Shown in pieces: positions 51,001-58,920 of a DNA stretch of 64,000 nt (positions are counted from its first letter, which is position 1; each line of letters opens with the position of its first letter). Where the stretch lies: the NCBI GenBank assembly GCA_964606695.1, contig CAZSHG010000011.1, positions 29,835 through 93,834 of the forward strand. The letters run 5' to 3'. Below the pieces are notes generated by a model that worked only from the letters and a program-made list of their open reading frames with translations, was not told the DNA's origin and searched no databases. A program made the position numbers and the translations under genes. The DNA is from CAZSHG01 sp964606695 [NCBI: uncultured bacterium] (GTDB lineage: Bacteria; UBP14; UBA6098).

Positions 51001-51314
51001 TTTATTCGAGGCGAAAGCGTGATCCCGCCGACCGTAACATCGAGGAACATAGCCCCGGCAAGCTCCTCGCGCGTGAGATCCGGATCGAACTGGACATCGA
51101 AAAGCCCCTTCACAATCGGCACGTCGGTAATTGTGTTCGACGACAACATCGTGCCGCCGGATGACGAATCGTAGATACATAAAATCACATCGACTGTGTC
51201 GTTCACTCCGACTCCGAATTCGTCGGTGAGTTTGCCCTGATAATTCGCCCCAAACGCTGTGAAAATGGGCGTTAAAAGTATAACAATCGCGAAAACGATA
51301 AAATAATTTTTCAT
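48024..51314 (-). CDS. Large tail-fibre-like surface protein, ~1096 residues
   Basis: An exported protein of the same family as that at 37319. Signal peptide (about 1-23) and shared N-domain (NYQGKLTDEFGVGVNDTVDV, PIVKGLFDVQF, ITASMLTMKAIYADSAAYAD). The second half consists of recurring ~55-residue blocks: GIMARCDNSSGFGIGGHFIG and GVEGRCDVSEGIGIGGYFVG, each followed by a GTGDFIGVEGF-like or GIGDITGLHGT-like block and an NWAGYFDGNV-type phrase. The C-terminal ~110 residues are a different beta domain (MMIGVTPGASGAWSNFDLSG) in place of C1q. No sorting domain is seen. Start at the ATG after GGGGGT; the frame is open 51 bp upstream without signal character. Confidence 0.78.
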   Translation of the reverse strand: MKNYFIVFAIVILLTPIFTAFGANYQGKLTDEFGVGVNDTVDVILCIYDSSSGGTMLSSNTITDVPIVKGLFDVQFDPDLTREELAGAMFLDVTVGGITLSPRIKITASMLTMKAIYADSAAYADSSSFAEFTRNVDWDTLSAYPDTSDMDDYVKTSGDTVRGDIVHADGARSIWVSPSGTDTSWIGNVGDTFHVCSNMPVDICMNNSLIISPERDIHVTHNFNVNDSLFVGKGIKLGGIYQENWPEPDWDTLSSYVTTSYADSIGVFGEFDAGNFGWLGGTVNGGADSVGMYAVGTDYAGYFEGRTRVDGMLEVSVGIDPPFIAFIPQAVRPETEPAHPHRLWVDDTSPGTLFFYDGYTNIPLSGPIPLDTMVAHWDSMRGIPAAWADGIDDIGLAKLRRDGSPWITDSVTFIGGANIVLTQSSNMITIASSGDDWGSQVVQHDTTLIGDGNATLLGTFIGNSIESDEITNYTIQTIDIDDRQITPEKLAIATNNQVLTTDVSGNPQWEPKSIFLSTYLEDSWIYVGSSTYDATAVQMVGDISIDHLGVTEIQTGAVTDTKIDWGTETEQVSAIDIPLEDTGTYYPYDNVEQALDELGHFIGKDFVQLAPVSAQEDITSNHSIHINKTGGSGDLIRLEVGGLNKFNVNYEGDINALGDVTFYGGINDGSDFGIDGQVLKTDGLGDVFWGDEGTDDDWLNAGTGYMYAAHTTDFVGIGTSTPNTFLHVEGDTPEWEAVGFFKNNAPSVNAYGIMARCDNSSGFGIGGHFIGGALGVGGEVLPTGTGDFIGVEGFVDGGYGDNYGVKGVATGNDGGFAYGVKGIATGLGTNYGVYGTASAGSENWAGYFDGNVGVYGKMSVEGITPADEAIGFFKNNITSSNAYGVEGRCDVSEGIGIGGYFVGGSKGAVGEVSATGIGDITGLHGTATGGTGTNCGVRGEADCLGNYAYGLHGTAMNATNNYGVYAVAGGGTNNWAGYFEGDVHIAGDLDVSGVGGARSYTEMMIGVTPGASGAWSNFDLSGFGMVEGDIVEIIIVNDSTISLIGGAQTPGGADRKVPIATEGSLSLHTKVGMGGFIELYMEDNTKMSAYIIGFWR

Positions 51315-51464
51315 GATATTACCCCCGATCGGGAATGAGAACCGCCCGACGCGAAGGCGAGACATCGTTTGCCATGCGGAAAATCGAAACGGTTTATTTC
51401 AGTGCGATATTTCATACTATTACAATTTACAATAAACCGAAGCCTAAAACAAGGTTTAATTTGA

Positions 51465-51647
51465 TTAATATGGTATCACGCGGCAATAATTAAGCCGGTT
51501 CGTGTTCGCTTTTCTTCTTAGTCCAGATCCCCGATTTCGTGACGAAGCCCAGTCCGCAACATAAGCATATGAGCCATAAACAAAAACGCCCTCGGCGAAA
51601 CATCCCATTATTAAAACGAAAATCAAAATCAATATCGCGTTTTTCAT
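51465..51647 (-). pseudogene. Truncated LVIVD-repeat lipoprotein (likely remnant)
   Basis: A 60-residue frame with a good ribosome site (AAAGGA) and a lipoprotein-like start (MKNAILILIFVLIMGCFAEG). It continues into VFVYGSYAYVADWASS, the opening of an LVIVD-type beta-propeller repeat (VxGxYAYVAD), and then degenerates (RNRGSGLRRKANTN) to a stop. Full-length LVIVD proteins run for hundreds of residues, so this is a 5' fragment left after deletion or frameshift. It starts 15 bp after the VWA protein gene and would be co-transcribed with it. Confidence 0.5.
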
Positions 51648-51662
51648 TGTCGTTCCTTTCGT

Positions 51663-54434
51663 TTAGCGGGCAAGGGTTATCGTGCCCTCGCAGACCACCT
51701 CGTTCTCCGTCTTGATGACATAGATGTATAGGCCTTCGGGGAGGAGGATGCCGTCGAAGTTGGTGCCGTCCCATCGGGACATTTGCAATGCGCCGGCGCC
51801 GTGGTCAACGTGGATTTGCGCCACCGGGCGGTTGCGGATGTTGTATATCGAAATCACGCCGTCCAGCCGATACATCTCCGGGAAATAGAACTGGACGTAG
51901 TCGTTGATGTTGTCGTAGTTCGGCGTGAATGGGTTCGGGACTCGTTCGCAGTTTGTTTCCGGGTAGAACATGTAGTCGTAACAATAAACGGTGTCGTTCG
52001 GGCCACAGAGCTCGCATATGCCTTCGTTCGAGCGCACCAGGTCTTCGACTTCGATGCACAGCTCGAAGGTGTCGCCTCGCGCGATGCCGAAATCGTCGGG
52101 CAGGCCTGAGATGCTCGCGACTCCCGCCTTGTGGTCACCGGCATAGGACATGAAGCCGTCGCCGATGGTGTGTGTCACGTCGTCTATTGTTATCACGATA
52201 TCCTCGTAATTAATGCCCGCGGGGACGTCCTCGACCCAAAGGCCTATGTTCATGGTGCCAGTGAACTCGAAGCCGGGTTGCGGGTCGATGTCGTAAACCT
52301 GCGGCGGTTGGTTGTCGTAGTAGAAGAAGGAGGTTATCGGCTCGGTGAGGGCGCATCCTCGAGTGTCGTCCGCACGGAAGAGGTTGTATGATATAAGCTG
52401 ACCGTGTGTCCAGGGGGATGGCGGGGCGAAGGCCAGGATTTCGTCGGAGAAGGAAAGCTCGTCGTCGTCCAGCGAGTAGATAGTGCTGTTGACGGTCATG
52501 CGGACGGTGGGTTCGTCTATTGGAAAATCGGCGGGGAGGAGTTCCAGGGTGATTGTCTGGTCGGGGCACGCGGAAACGGTCGTGTCGCCGACGTCGCTGG
52601 TGGGCGGACATAGCACTGAAGCCACGGGGCCGACACACATCGCGACGGAGTAATCGCAACAGATGGTGGTGTCGTTGGGGCCGCAGAGGGAGCAGGAATC
52701 GAGAGAGGGGAGGACGGCGTCGGATAGGTCGAGGCAAACGGTGAAGGTGTCGCCGGGCATGATGCACAGGTCGAAGGAGTAGGCCTTAAAGACGAGGTCG
52801 CCCTCTGCGAGGATTCCCAGAGATGTATCGCCGATGAATTCGAGGTCGGGATCGATTAAAGTGAATTCTGTTCCGCCTACGTTCATTGCGATGGTCATCG
52901 AATCGATGCCGCCGGGGATGTCCTCGATGTGCCAGGTGAATTTGATGGAGTCGCCGAATTCGGTGCCGCAGGGGGGATCGAAGATCGTAACTTCCGGGGC
53001 GTGCAGGTCGGTGAGGAATACGCCGGAAACCTCCTCCTGCAGATCGCAACCCATGGAATCCTCGGCATCGACGAGATTATAGACGACCACGCGGTTGTGC
53101 GGCCATCGCGCCAATGGGGTGTAATTCAGGACATTGTCGTCGAAGGTCATGTTTTCTGGGAAAACGTAGGTGTGGCCATCGACCTCCATCCTGATTTCCG
53201 ACGCCTCTACGCCGCTTTCGTTACCGAATACACCTATCGTAATTTCCTGATAGGGGCATGCGGATGTGGCCATGTAGGGCGGGCAAATCGGCTCTGCCGT
53301 CGGGCCGGGGCATCCGCAATCCGGGATGTAGATGCAACCTCGCGCGGTATCGGAAAAACCCATACCGGAGATGATAAGGTCGAAACAAGCGTCGGGGCCA
53401 GTGCAGTCTTCTTCGGAATTAATCTGCCATAGATAACAGTGCCGCTCGCCGATGCTCCATGGGCCGTAAGTTTGCGGATTAGGGCTAACTATCTCGATAC
53501 AGCTTCCGGGAGTAATTTCCGCTTCGAGTTCGTCGAGTATGTAGCCGGTGTTGTTGGTTACGCAGAAGCTTATCAGCTCGAACGTATCCACCAGGACGAC
53601 TATATCGTCGAAGATTACGTCCCAGCCCGTGCCGAGTGAATACCAGTTTCCGCCGGAGGATGTAGTTGTGTTCTCATACCAGAAGGTCGCATCGATTGGA
53701 TCGTTCATAGCTGTACATGCATCGTCCCAGGAAATATCTCTTGTCGATGAAAAGAGGATATAACCGCCGTCTATGATGACGTCGTATCCTTCTGCGCGGG
53801 TGTAATTGCAAATTCCGTCACAGACGTCGCCGGTTTCGTAGAACGTGTTATCGGTGAAGAAAACAATTATGTGAATTGCGTTTTCTCGCCAGTCGTAGTT
53901 ATTGGCGGCGGCCATAATTGCGCAGAGGCTGTTTTCCGCGCCGTCTGCCCCGCCCCACGCTGTGATTGTAGAAAGCCAGTCGTTGAATTGAGTGAAATCA
54001 TCGGTCATCTGCCAGCCTGTGGCGAGATTCTCGTCGGCGTCGAAAAGCTCTCTCGCGCCGCCCCAGTCTTCAGAATCTGGAGCGACGGCATCGCCGTAGC
54101 AAACACCACCCAATTTATAATTGAATTCGCGTGCGTCCATTTCGGCTATGAGGTCGGAGATGTTATCGCGGACACCGGTTATCGAGCCACCCATGCTTCC
54201 CGTGTTATCGATGCAAAAAGCAATATCGACTCCGCCGGCGTTGTCGCCGCAGTCGAGTTCGATTGAGAATTCGCCTTCCATGATACGTTCGAGGGGATAG
54301 GCATGACCGCGATAGGCGTAAGTTATTCCTTCTATCTCGACGCCGTCTTTTAGCGCATCCGGATCCGGTTTATTCGCTAAGATTGGAGAAATAGCAATTA
54401 AAATTGTTAAAACGATAAACACTTTTTTTCCCAT
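51663..54434 (-). CDS. Exported VWA-domain protein with C-terminal sorting/FlgD-like domain
   Basis: A 923-residue exported protein. Signal peptide (about 1-21, ending ILA). A von Willebrand A domain covers about 45-260, with the MIDAS start VDIAFCIDNTGSMGGSI and a later IHIIVFFTDNTFY segment. Three to four Cys-containing Ig-like modules follow, each with a SACP(Y/D)QxIT-like opening and a C-E/Q-LCGPNDT ending. The last ~95 residues are a sorting module of the gliding/FlgD-like style: PNPFTPNYDNINDYVQFYFP, VISIYNIRNRPVAQI and GILLPEGLYIYVI. MIDAS residues suggest metal-dependent ligand binding at the surface. Start at the ATG after GGGGTG; GTG two codons earlier is possible. Confidence 0.8.
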   Translation of the reverse strand: MGKKVFIVLTILIAISPILANKPDPDALKDGVEIEGITYAYRGHAYPLERIMEGEFSIELDCGDNAGGVDIAFCIDNTGSMGGSITGVRDNISDLIAEMDAREFNYKLGGVCYGDAVAPDSEDWGGARELFDADENLATGWQMTDDFTQFNDWLSTITAWGGADGAENSLCAIMAAANNYDWRENAIHIIVFFTDNTFYETGDVCDGICNYTRAEGYDVIIDGGYILFSSTRDISWDDACTAMNDPIDATFWYENTTTSSGGNWYSLGTGWDVIFDDIVVLVDTFELISFCVTNNTGYILDELEAEITPGSCIEIVSPNPQTYGPWSIGERHCYLWQINSEEDCTGPDACFDLIISGMGFSDTARGCIYIPDCGCPGPTAEPICPPYMATSACPYQEITIGVFGNESGVEASEIRMEVDGHTYVFPENMTFDDNVLNYTPLARWPHNRVVVYNLVDAEDSMGCDLQEEVSGVFLTDLHAPEVTIFDPPCGTEFGDSIKFTWHIEDIPGGIDSMTIAMNVGGTEFTLIDPDLEFIGDTSLGILAEGDLVFKAYSFDLCIMPGDTFTVCLDLSDAVLPSLDSCSLCGPNDTTICCDYSVAMCVGPVASVLCPPTSDVGDTTVSACPDQTITLELLPADFPIDEPTVRMTVNSTIYSLDDDELSFSDEILAFAPPSPWTHGQLISYNLFRADDTRGCALTEPITSFFYYDNQPPQVYDIDPQPGFEFTGTMNIGLWVEDVPAGINYEDIVITIDDVTHTIGDGFMSYAGDHKAGVASISGLPDDFGIARGDTFELCIEVEDLVRSNEGICELCGPNDTVYCYDYMFYPETNCERVPNPFTPNYDNINDYVQFYFPEMYRLDGVISIYNIRNRPVAQIHVDHGAGALQMSRWDGTNFDGILLPEGLYIYVIKTENEVVCEGTITLAR

Positions 54435-54532
54435 GATCACCCCGATTTTGGCAATCCGAAAACTATGATTGAAATAGCTTTACCCATATTGTAAATGTAA
54501 GGTTCGATTGGAAAATATCAAGGATTATTTGG

Positions 54533-54570
54533 AAATAAAAAATCCCCCGAACCGTTGCGATTCGGGGGAG
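54533..54570 (-). terminator. Terminator of the RRM gene
   Basis: On the minus strand CCCCCGAA pairs with TTCGGGGG around a 9-nt loop, followed by a T-rich tract, about 20 bp past the stop. Confidence 0.8.
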
Positions 54571-54592
54571 GATAAATAATTATGGGATATGT

Positions 54593-54886
54593 TTACCAGC
54601 GTCTGCCGGAACCACGTCCTCCACCGCGCTTGCCTCCGCGGTCTTCCCGTGGCCTGGCTTTGTTGACTACGATAGTCTGTTTGCCAAGCTGGGAGCCGTT
54701 GAGAGCCTCCATCGCGGCGTTGGCCTCGTCGTCGTTTGGCATCGTAACGAAACCAAATCCCTTCGATCTGCCGGTGTATTTATCCGTGATAATCTGGACA
54801 GATTCGACCTGCCCGTGCTCTTCGAACGCCGCCTTGAGTTCATCGACGGTCGTGTTGTAGTCGAGCTTTCCTACGTAGATGTTCAT
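54593..54886 (-). CDS. RNA-recognition-motif (RRM) protein
   Basis: A 97-residue protein with one complete RRM: RNP2 MNIYVGKLDYN, and RNP1 KGFGFVTMPND, then EANAAMEALNGSQLGKQTIVVNKARP. A Gly/Arg-rich tail (GGKRGGGRGSGRRW) follows. It matches the small cyanobacterial-type Rbp proteins, which are cold-inducible RNA chaperones. Start chosen at the ATG with AAGGA 8 bp upstream and giving the usual MNIYVG start; an ATG 7 codons upstream lacks a ribosome site. A ~110-nt 5' leader with base-pairing potential (ATCGATA/TATCGAT) runs from the promoter at 55005-55032, similar in spirit to cold-shock mRNA leaders. Confidence 0.93.
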   Translation of the reverse strand: MNIYVGKLDYNTTVDELKAAFEEHGQVESVQIITDKYTGRSKGFGFVTMPNDDEANAAMEALNGSQLGKQTIVVNKARPREDRGGKRGGGRGSGRRW

Positions 54887-55004
54887 ACATCCATCCTTCT
54901 TCGCCATGGAACTTGATTAATCGATATTGCTCGTCCATGGCTGTTCCGGCAACGTATCGATCATCCACTTTCCCAGGCAGTGGAAGTGCCGATTTGTCGT
55001 ATCT

Positions 55005-55032
55005 AATGTAACGGCATTTTACTAAAGCGCAA
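55005..55032 (-). promoter_or_regulatory. Candidate promoter of the RRM gene
   Basis: On the minus strand TTGCGC (55032-55027), a 16-bp spacer and TACATT (55010-55005). It leaves a ~110-nt untranslated leader before the RRM start at 54886. The rest of the 298-bp gap shows no gene. Confidence 0.4.
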
Positions 55033-55184
55033 GACTTTTTTTCAATATTTTTTAGCTCTGAGCAAGGAGTGACTAACGTTCATTGTCGGGAACCCGAAGT
55101 TGTAGCAGATATTTGCCTTGATTTCTAACGCTCAGTTATTATATTTATTAAACGTTTGAAAGGAGAGAATATGGATGGAAACGA

Positions 55185-55604
55185 TTGGAAAAGTTCGGTT
55201 TGGGGCTTAATTGCGTGCGATGTCCGCTCTATCTTATCCCGGACGACAAAACCTTAGCCGGCGGTGTTCTGGAGTGGTTTAAAAGCAACGACTGGATAGA
55301 TAAATCCACGACTGTCGAGGAATTCATGGCAAAAGGCAGAGAATGCGAGGGTTGCCAGTCGGCCCCGGATAAACACAGGTCGCCGGATTGCAAATTCAAT
55401 AAATGCGCCGCCGAGAAAGGCATCGAGTATTGTTTCCAGTGTGATGATCTGCCATGCGAGGAACTCACTACTTTAGCCAACGACGGTGCACCGCATCACG
55501 CGCAGACATTCCGCAACCTGAAGAGGATGGCCGAAATCGGCCTGGAGGAATTCATTGCGGAGCAGGATAACCCCAGCTTCTGCCCCGGTTCTAAAATAGG
55601 ATAA
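55185..55604 (+). CDS. DUF3795-like Cys-rich protein, start uncertain
   Basis: A ~139-residue protein with many cysteines: LNCVRCPLYLI, ECEGCQSAPDKH, DCKFNKCAAEKGIEYCFQCDDLPC. This is the DUF3795 pattern, thought to be a zinc- or Fe-S-binding protein of unknown role. The homologous frame begins at a TTG (55185), but the strong ribosome site AAAGGAGAG and ATG (55171) just upstream are in another frame, which ends after 28 codons. Either the TTG is used, or a 1-bp indel or frameshift lies near 55175-55187. Downstream, 14 bp away, is a GyrI-like gene. Confidence 0.75.
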   Translation: MEKFGLGLNCVRCPLYLIPDDKTLAGGVLEWFKSNDWIDKSTTVEEFMAKGRECEGCQSAPDKHRSPDCKFNKCAAEKGIEYCFQCDDLPCEELTTLANDGAPHHAQTFRNLKRMAEIGLEEFIAEQDNPSFCPGSKIG

Positions 55605-55618
55605 CCTGAGGAGATAAG

Positions 55619-56074
55619 ATGTGTGAAATCGCGATTTACGAAGATCGTGGACGAAAGGTCGTAGCGAAAAGATTCCGGACGCCGGATTCCGAAAGAGGAA
55701 AAAATTGGCCGGTTTTCGCCGAGGAAGTCCGCAAGGCCGGTTTCCATCCGTCGGGATGGGGGATCGTAGAGTATTTCGTCGAGGGGGAATGGAATCCCGA
55801 CGACGTCGAATACGACCTGATACTCCCGATCGAGGACGAAATCGAGGCCGAACCGCCGCTGAAAATACGCGAACTTAAACCGCGAAAGGTAGTGTCGATA
55901 ATCCATCGCGGATCTTTCGACGGATTGGGCGAAGCCTACGAGGAGCTTTTCGCTTACATCGAAGAAAACGGCCTTAAGGTGAACGGCAACCTGCGCATGT
56001 TCCACCTCAGGTGTCCGCACAACACCGCGACCCCCGAAGGCTACGTCACCGAGATTCAGGTTCCGATAGAATAG
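55619..56074 (+). CDS. GyrI-like/AraC-effector-binding domain protein
   Basis: A 151-residue single-domain protein of the SHS2/GyrI-like small-molecule-binding fold: CEIAIYEDRGRKVVAKRFRT at the start, LPIEDEIEAEPPLKIRELKPRKVVSIIHRGSFDGLGEAYEELFAYI in the middle, where the R-x-x-x-x-x-x-x-H-x-G-x-(Y/F)-x-x-L motif is typical, and TEIQVPIE at the end. Stand-alone members bind hydrophobic or cationic small molecules. GAGGAG lies 6 bp before the ATG. It follows the DUF3795 gene closely, so the two may be one transcript. No HTH is present. Confidence 0.85.
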   Translation: MCEIAIYEDRGRKVVAKRFRTPDSERGKNWPVFAEEVRKAGFHPSGWGIVEYFVEGEWNPDDVEYDLILPIEDEIEAEPPLKIRELKPRKVVSIIHRGSFDGLGEAYEELFAYIEENGLKVNGNLRMFHLRCPHNTATPEGYVTEIQVPIE

Positions 56075-56088
56075 AGAAACGCCCGGCT

Positions 56089-57225
56089 TTACCAGATAAC
56101 CATCCCGCGCACGTCCTGCGACGTCGAGGTGGCATCCAGCGAATATGATCCGTCGCCGGGGCACTGCAACGTGATAGATCCGCCACCCAGCGTGAGAATA
56201 ACGTCAGTCGAAGATAACAGCGCCGTGCCACCGACCTGAGTCATCGTGCCGCTTTCCGACTTATAACCCACCCATGCGATACGGCTGTCGTTCTCGACGA
56301 TATGCAGGAAAGCGATATCCTGTGGTGCGCCGTAAGCCTCGCCGATAGTTACCGTGCAGACGTTGTAATGCGGAATAGCGAAGGAAGCCGTCCCGCCGCC
56401 GGGCGCGATGTAAAATCCCTCCTTCTTGAGAAGCTCGTTCGCGTGATAGCCGTCAACCATATCAGCGTTCAGGTTCTCGCATCGCGTGGTAGATGTCGAA
56501 TAAATCGGCGGGGTGCCGGGGGCAATCGTGGAAATTATCTGACCGTCAACGTTGATTACACCCTCTACGTGCACATCGTCGCGAATCTTGACCATCTCGC
56601 CTTTGGCTTCGATTGAATCCGTGACAAGCTCGTTCACCAGCACGATCTCCGGCAGATACAGCGTGTCCGAGGGGACGGATAGGATCGTATCGACCGTGAG
56701 TTTATAGGAGATATTAACGTCCTTCTGCATACCGATATGCCCCGTAGTATTGTAAATATTCGAACTGCCCAGTCTACAACTGTCCAGCCATATCGGTATG
56801 TAATTCACGACGCCCTCGCCGCCCGCGATAGCCGTCCCCGGCACACTGTCCGCGATTGCCGCGCGGAGGGCATAGGGCGAAGAGCCAAGTTCGTAACGCG
56901 GCGTAAAGGTTGTAGTATCCAATTCAACCTCGAGCCAATATTGACCCGCGAAATCGATCGACGACGGGAAGGGATTACGACTCCCCAGAAGGACAGCGTA
57001 AAGACCGTTCTCGACGCTCAGAGACGAGTAATTCTCGCTCCAGAGAAGGCTTCCGCCGGTCTCGGAGTCGTAGAGATGGAAGGTGATATTGTAGGTGCCG
57101 TCAGGGATAGGGTCGCCGGTGGCCTCGACGGACAATCGCCCCTGGTAGTTGATTAAACGCGGAACCGCCGCGGAAAGGGCGACAATCAGGAAAACGCAAA
57201 GGATGAATGCGAAACGAAATCTCAT
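56089..57225 (-). CDS. Short member of the tail-fibre-like family
   Basis: A 378-residue exported protein. Signal peptide (about 1-20, ending SAAVP) and the family N-domain: INYQGRLSVEATGDPIPDGT, NGLYAVLLGSRNPF, ELGSSPYALRAAIADSV. There are no long repeats; the middle has a GEGVVNYIPIWLDSC block like the VNYIPxW-type block of the giant proteins. The last ~100 residues form a different beta domain (GFYIAPGGGTASFAIPHYNV, CTVTIGEAYG, VGGTALLSST). It gives a minimal example of the family layout: a fixed N-domain and exchangeable C-domain. AAGGAGG precedes the ATG. Confidence 0.75.
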   Translation of the reverse strand: MRFRFAFILCVFLIVALSAAVPRLINYQGRLSVEATGDPIPDGTYNITFHLYDSETGGSLLWSENYSSLSVENGLYAVLLGSRNPFPSSIDFAGQYWLEVELDTTTFTPRYELGSSPYALRAAIADSVPGTAIAGGEGVVNYIPIWLDSCRLGSSNIYNTTGHIGMQKDVNISYKLTVDTILSVPSDTLYLPEIVLVNELVTDSIEAKGEMVKIRDDVHVEGVINVDGQIISTIAPGTPPIYSTSTTRCENLNADMVDGYHANELLKKEGFYIAPGGGTASFAIPHYNVCTVTIGEAYGAPQDIAFLHIVENDSRIAWVGYKSESGTMTQVGGTALLSSTDVILTLGGGSITLQCPGDGSYSLDATSTSQDVRGMVIW

Positions 57226-57317
57226 TTTTACCTCCTTAAATTTATCGTTCTTGTAAATATACTTTATGTAATGTTATTAGGCAAGGGAAAATCGTGCCGA
57301 TTGCTCTATTTATTCCT

Positions 57318-57977
57318 TCAATACCCCAACGTGTTGATGGTGAGGGACAAAGAAAGGGCGTTATTCACTTGTTTGATGTAAGGACATGCCAGTTCTTCGG
57401 GGATTATTGGATTATCGAGCGTGGGTTTACCCCATGTGAAAGTTAATTCCGCGCTATAATGACGGGCGAATTCATAACCGATCGAAGCGATAACGCCTAA
57501 ACCGAGATATTCGTTATTCGACTGGAGATATTCGAGCCATACCCAGGGGGGAGGATAAAAAGGCGGGTTCCAGGTTGAATAACCGAAGGCGGTCGAAAAA
57601 TAAAAGGAGGGCGAGGATGGATTCAAATAGTATGTCGCACCTATGCCGTCGATGCCGTGTAATGTGATTCCGTTATCGTAATCATCGCCGAAGAGGATAT
57701 TTTCGCTTGTCCAGAACAATAGCAGTTGGTTTGAAACGCCATAGCCGATTTTGAGATGTAAAACATAAGCCTCTGAATCGAAATGGCGGCCTTCAAGTAA
57801 ATCATTCTCTCCGCATCTATTTTCGACTTCATAGCTAACGTATCCCATTCCCAATCCTCCTCCGAGGATGAAGCCGTGACGTTGACCGTCCCAGGCGAGG
57901 GCGGGGGAGGCGAGAGTAGATAGGAATAAGAATATCAACCCTAACGCGAATGGTTGAAATGATTTCGATAATTTCAT
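57318..57977 (-). CDS. Outer-membrane beta-barrel-like protein
   Basis: A 219-residue protein with a signal peptide (about 1-28, ending ALAWDG). It continues with alternating hydrophobic strands and aromatic girdles: GFILGGGLGMGYVSYEV, AYVLHLKIGYGVSNQLLLFW, SFYFSTAFGYSTW, YLGLGVIASIGYEFARHYSAELTFTWG and a final strand ending in Tyr (ALSLSLTINTLGY). The pattern is that of an 8- to 10-strand barrel of the OmpA/OmpX size class. No family is recognised with confidence. AGGAGG precedes the ATG. Divergent from the ArsR gene at 58133. Confidence 0.6.
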   Translation of the reverse strand: MKLSKSFQPFALGLIFLFLSTLASPALAWDGQRHGFILGGGLGMGYVSYEVENRCGENDLLEGRHFDSEAYVLHLKIGYGVSNQLLLFWTSENILFGDDYDNGITLHGIDGIGATYYLNPSSPSFYFSTAFGYSTWNPPFYPPPWVWLEYLQSNNEYLGLGVIASIGYEFARHYSAELTFTWGKPTLDNPIIPEELACPYIKQVNNALSLSLTINTLGY

Positions 57978-58060
57978 AATCCTCCTCGAACATTAATTAG
58001 TCAAGCAGGTGAAGTGCCAGAGGGCGATGCATGGAATATCCGATTTTTAAGAAATCTCTC

Positions 58061-58089
58061 TTGACTTATCCCCTTTCATTCATTAAAGT
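58061..58089 (+). promoter_or_regulatory. Promoter of the ArsR-permease-DsrE-ABC operon
   Basis: TTGACT (58061-58066), a 17-bp spacer and TAAAGT (58084-58089), 43 bp before the ArsR start. An AT-rich stretch around 58100-58115 is the likely operator area for the ArsR protein. Confidence 0.55.
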
Positions 58090-58132
58090 ATATGCGTGAT
58101 TACTTAATTAGTTTGAGAAACGGATTTTGAAA

Positions 58133-58441
58133 ATGGACGAATTGGAACGAAAAGCAAGGATATTCAAAGTGCTCTCCGAGCCTAACAGGGTGCGAATCGT
58201 GGAACTCCTGAAAGAGCGGAATTTCTGCGTGAACGCCCTCGCGAACCGGCTCGAAATCACCCCGGCGGCGGTATCGCAACATCTGCGCATCCTTCGGGAC
58301 GCCGAGATAGTGAGTGCCGACAAGCAGGGGAATTTCGTCCACTATGGCCTCAACCGCGAGACGCTGGCCGAATGGAAAGCTATCGCGGGGGAGCTGTTGC
58401 ATGAAGATTCAGCGGACGAATCGCATAGGGAAGAGGAATGA
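58133..58441 (+). CDS. ArsR-family transcriptional regulator
   Basis: A 102-residue winged-helix repressor: KARIFKVLSEPNRVRIVELL, the recognition helix region CVNALANRLEITPAAVSQHLRIL, and the wing AEIVSADKQGNFVHYGLN. The only Cys (in RNFCVNAL, about residue 32) sits near where ArsR has its metal-binding cysteines, but the classic CxC pair is absent, so the inducer is uncertain. It starts the operon and presumably represses it, dissociating on metal, metalloid or sulfur-species binding. Its stop overlaps the next start (GAATGA). Confidence 0.9.
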   Translation: MDELERKARIFKVLSEPNRVRIVELLKERNFCVNALANRLEITPAAVSQHLRILRDAEIVSADKQGNFVHYGLNRETLAEWKAIAGELLHEDSADESHREEE

Positions 58442-58920
58442 GCAAAACCGCAATAATCATCAACGGAATCGCTCTGGCGGCACTTTTCCTCTCCCTTCTG
58501 AAGGACAGGCGAAAGACAGTAAAATCCCTCGCGGTGGCGATGAAATCGTTTCTAAAAATCCTCCCCCTGGTTTTCATCATCATAATCATCATTGGATTGC
58601 TGATGGGTTTTGTGCCGCCGTCGAAGATTTCCGAATTTATCGGCGAGAAATCGGGAGCGTTAGGAGTTTTGATGGTGGCTGTTCTCGGCGCGATAATGCA
58701 TATCCCCGCCCTGATATCCTTTCCCCTGGCCGCTTCGCTTCTCGAAAGCGGCGCGAGTATAACCTCCGTTGCGGCCTTCATAACGACGTTGACGATGATC
58801 GGAATCGTTACCCTGCCACTCGAAATAAAAACCCTCGGGAAAAAGTTCGCACTGCTCCGAAACGGGCTTTCATTTCTGGCGGCAATTGCGATAGCCTTCA
58901 TTATGGGGGCGATTCTATGA
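58438..58920 (+). CDS. Permease, first half (split UPF0718/COG0701 type)
   Basis: A 160-residue inner-membrane protein with about four or five TM helices: ILPLVFIIIIIIGLLMGFVPP, GEKSGALGVLMVAVLGAIMHIPALISFPLAASLLESG and a final AAIAIAFIMGAIL helix. The motif HIPALISFPLAASLLESG resembles the conserved core of the COG0701 permeases (ArsP and SO_0444-like), which export organoarsenicals, copper or zinc. Full-length members have ~300-350 residues in two related halves; here the halves are two genes overlapping by 4 bp. GAGGA precedes the ATG. Substrate is inferred only by family. Confidence 0.78.
   Translation: MSKTAIIINGIALAALFLSLLKDRRKTVKSLAVAMKSFLKILPLVFIIIIIIGLLMGFVPPSKISEFIGEKSGALGVLMVAVLGAIMHIPALISFPLAASLLESGASITSVAAFITTLTMIGIVTLPLEIKTLGKKFALLRNGLSFLAAIAIAFIMGAIL

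Noticed and set aside
50292-51164. 290-residue plus-strand frame opposite the start of the same gene
   Set aside because: Antisense shadow; Arg/Asp-rich composition without motifs.
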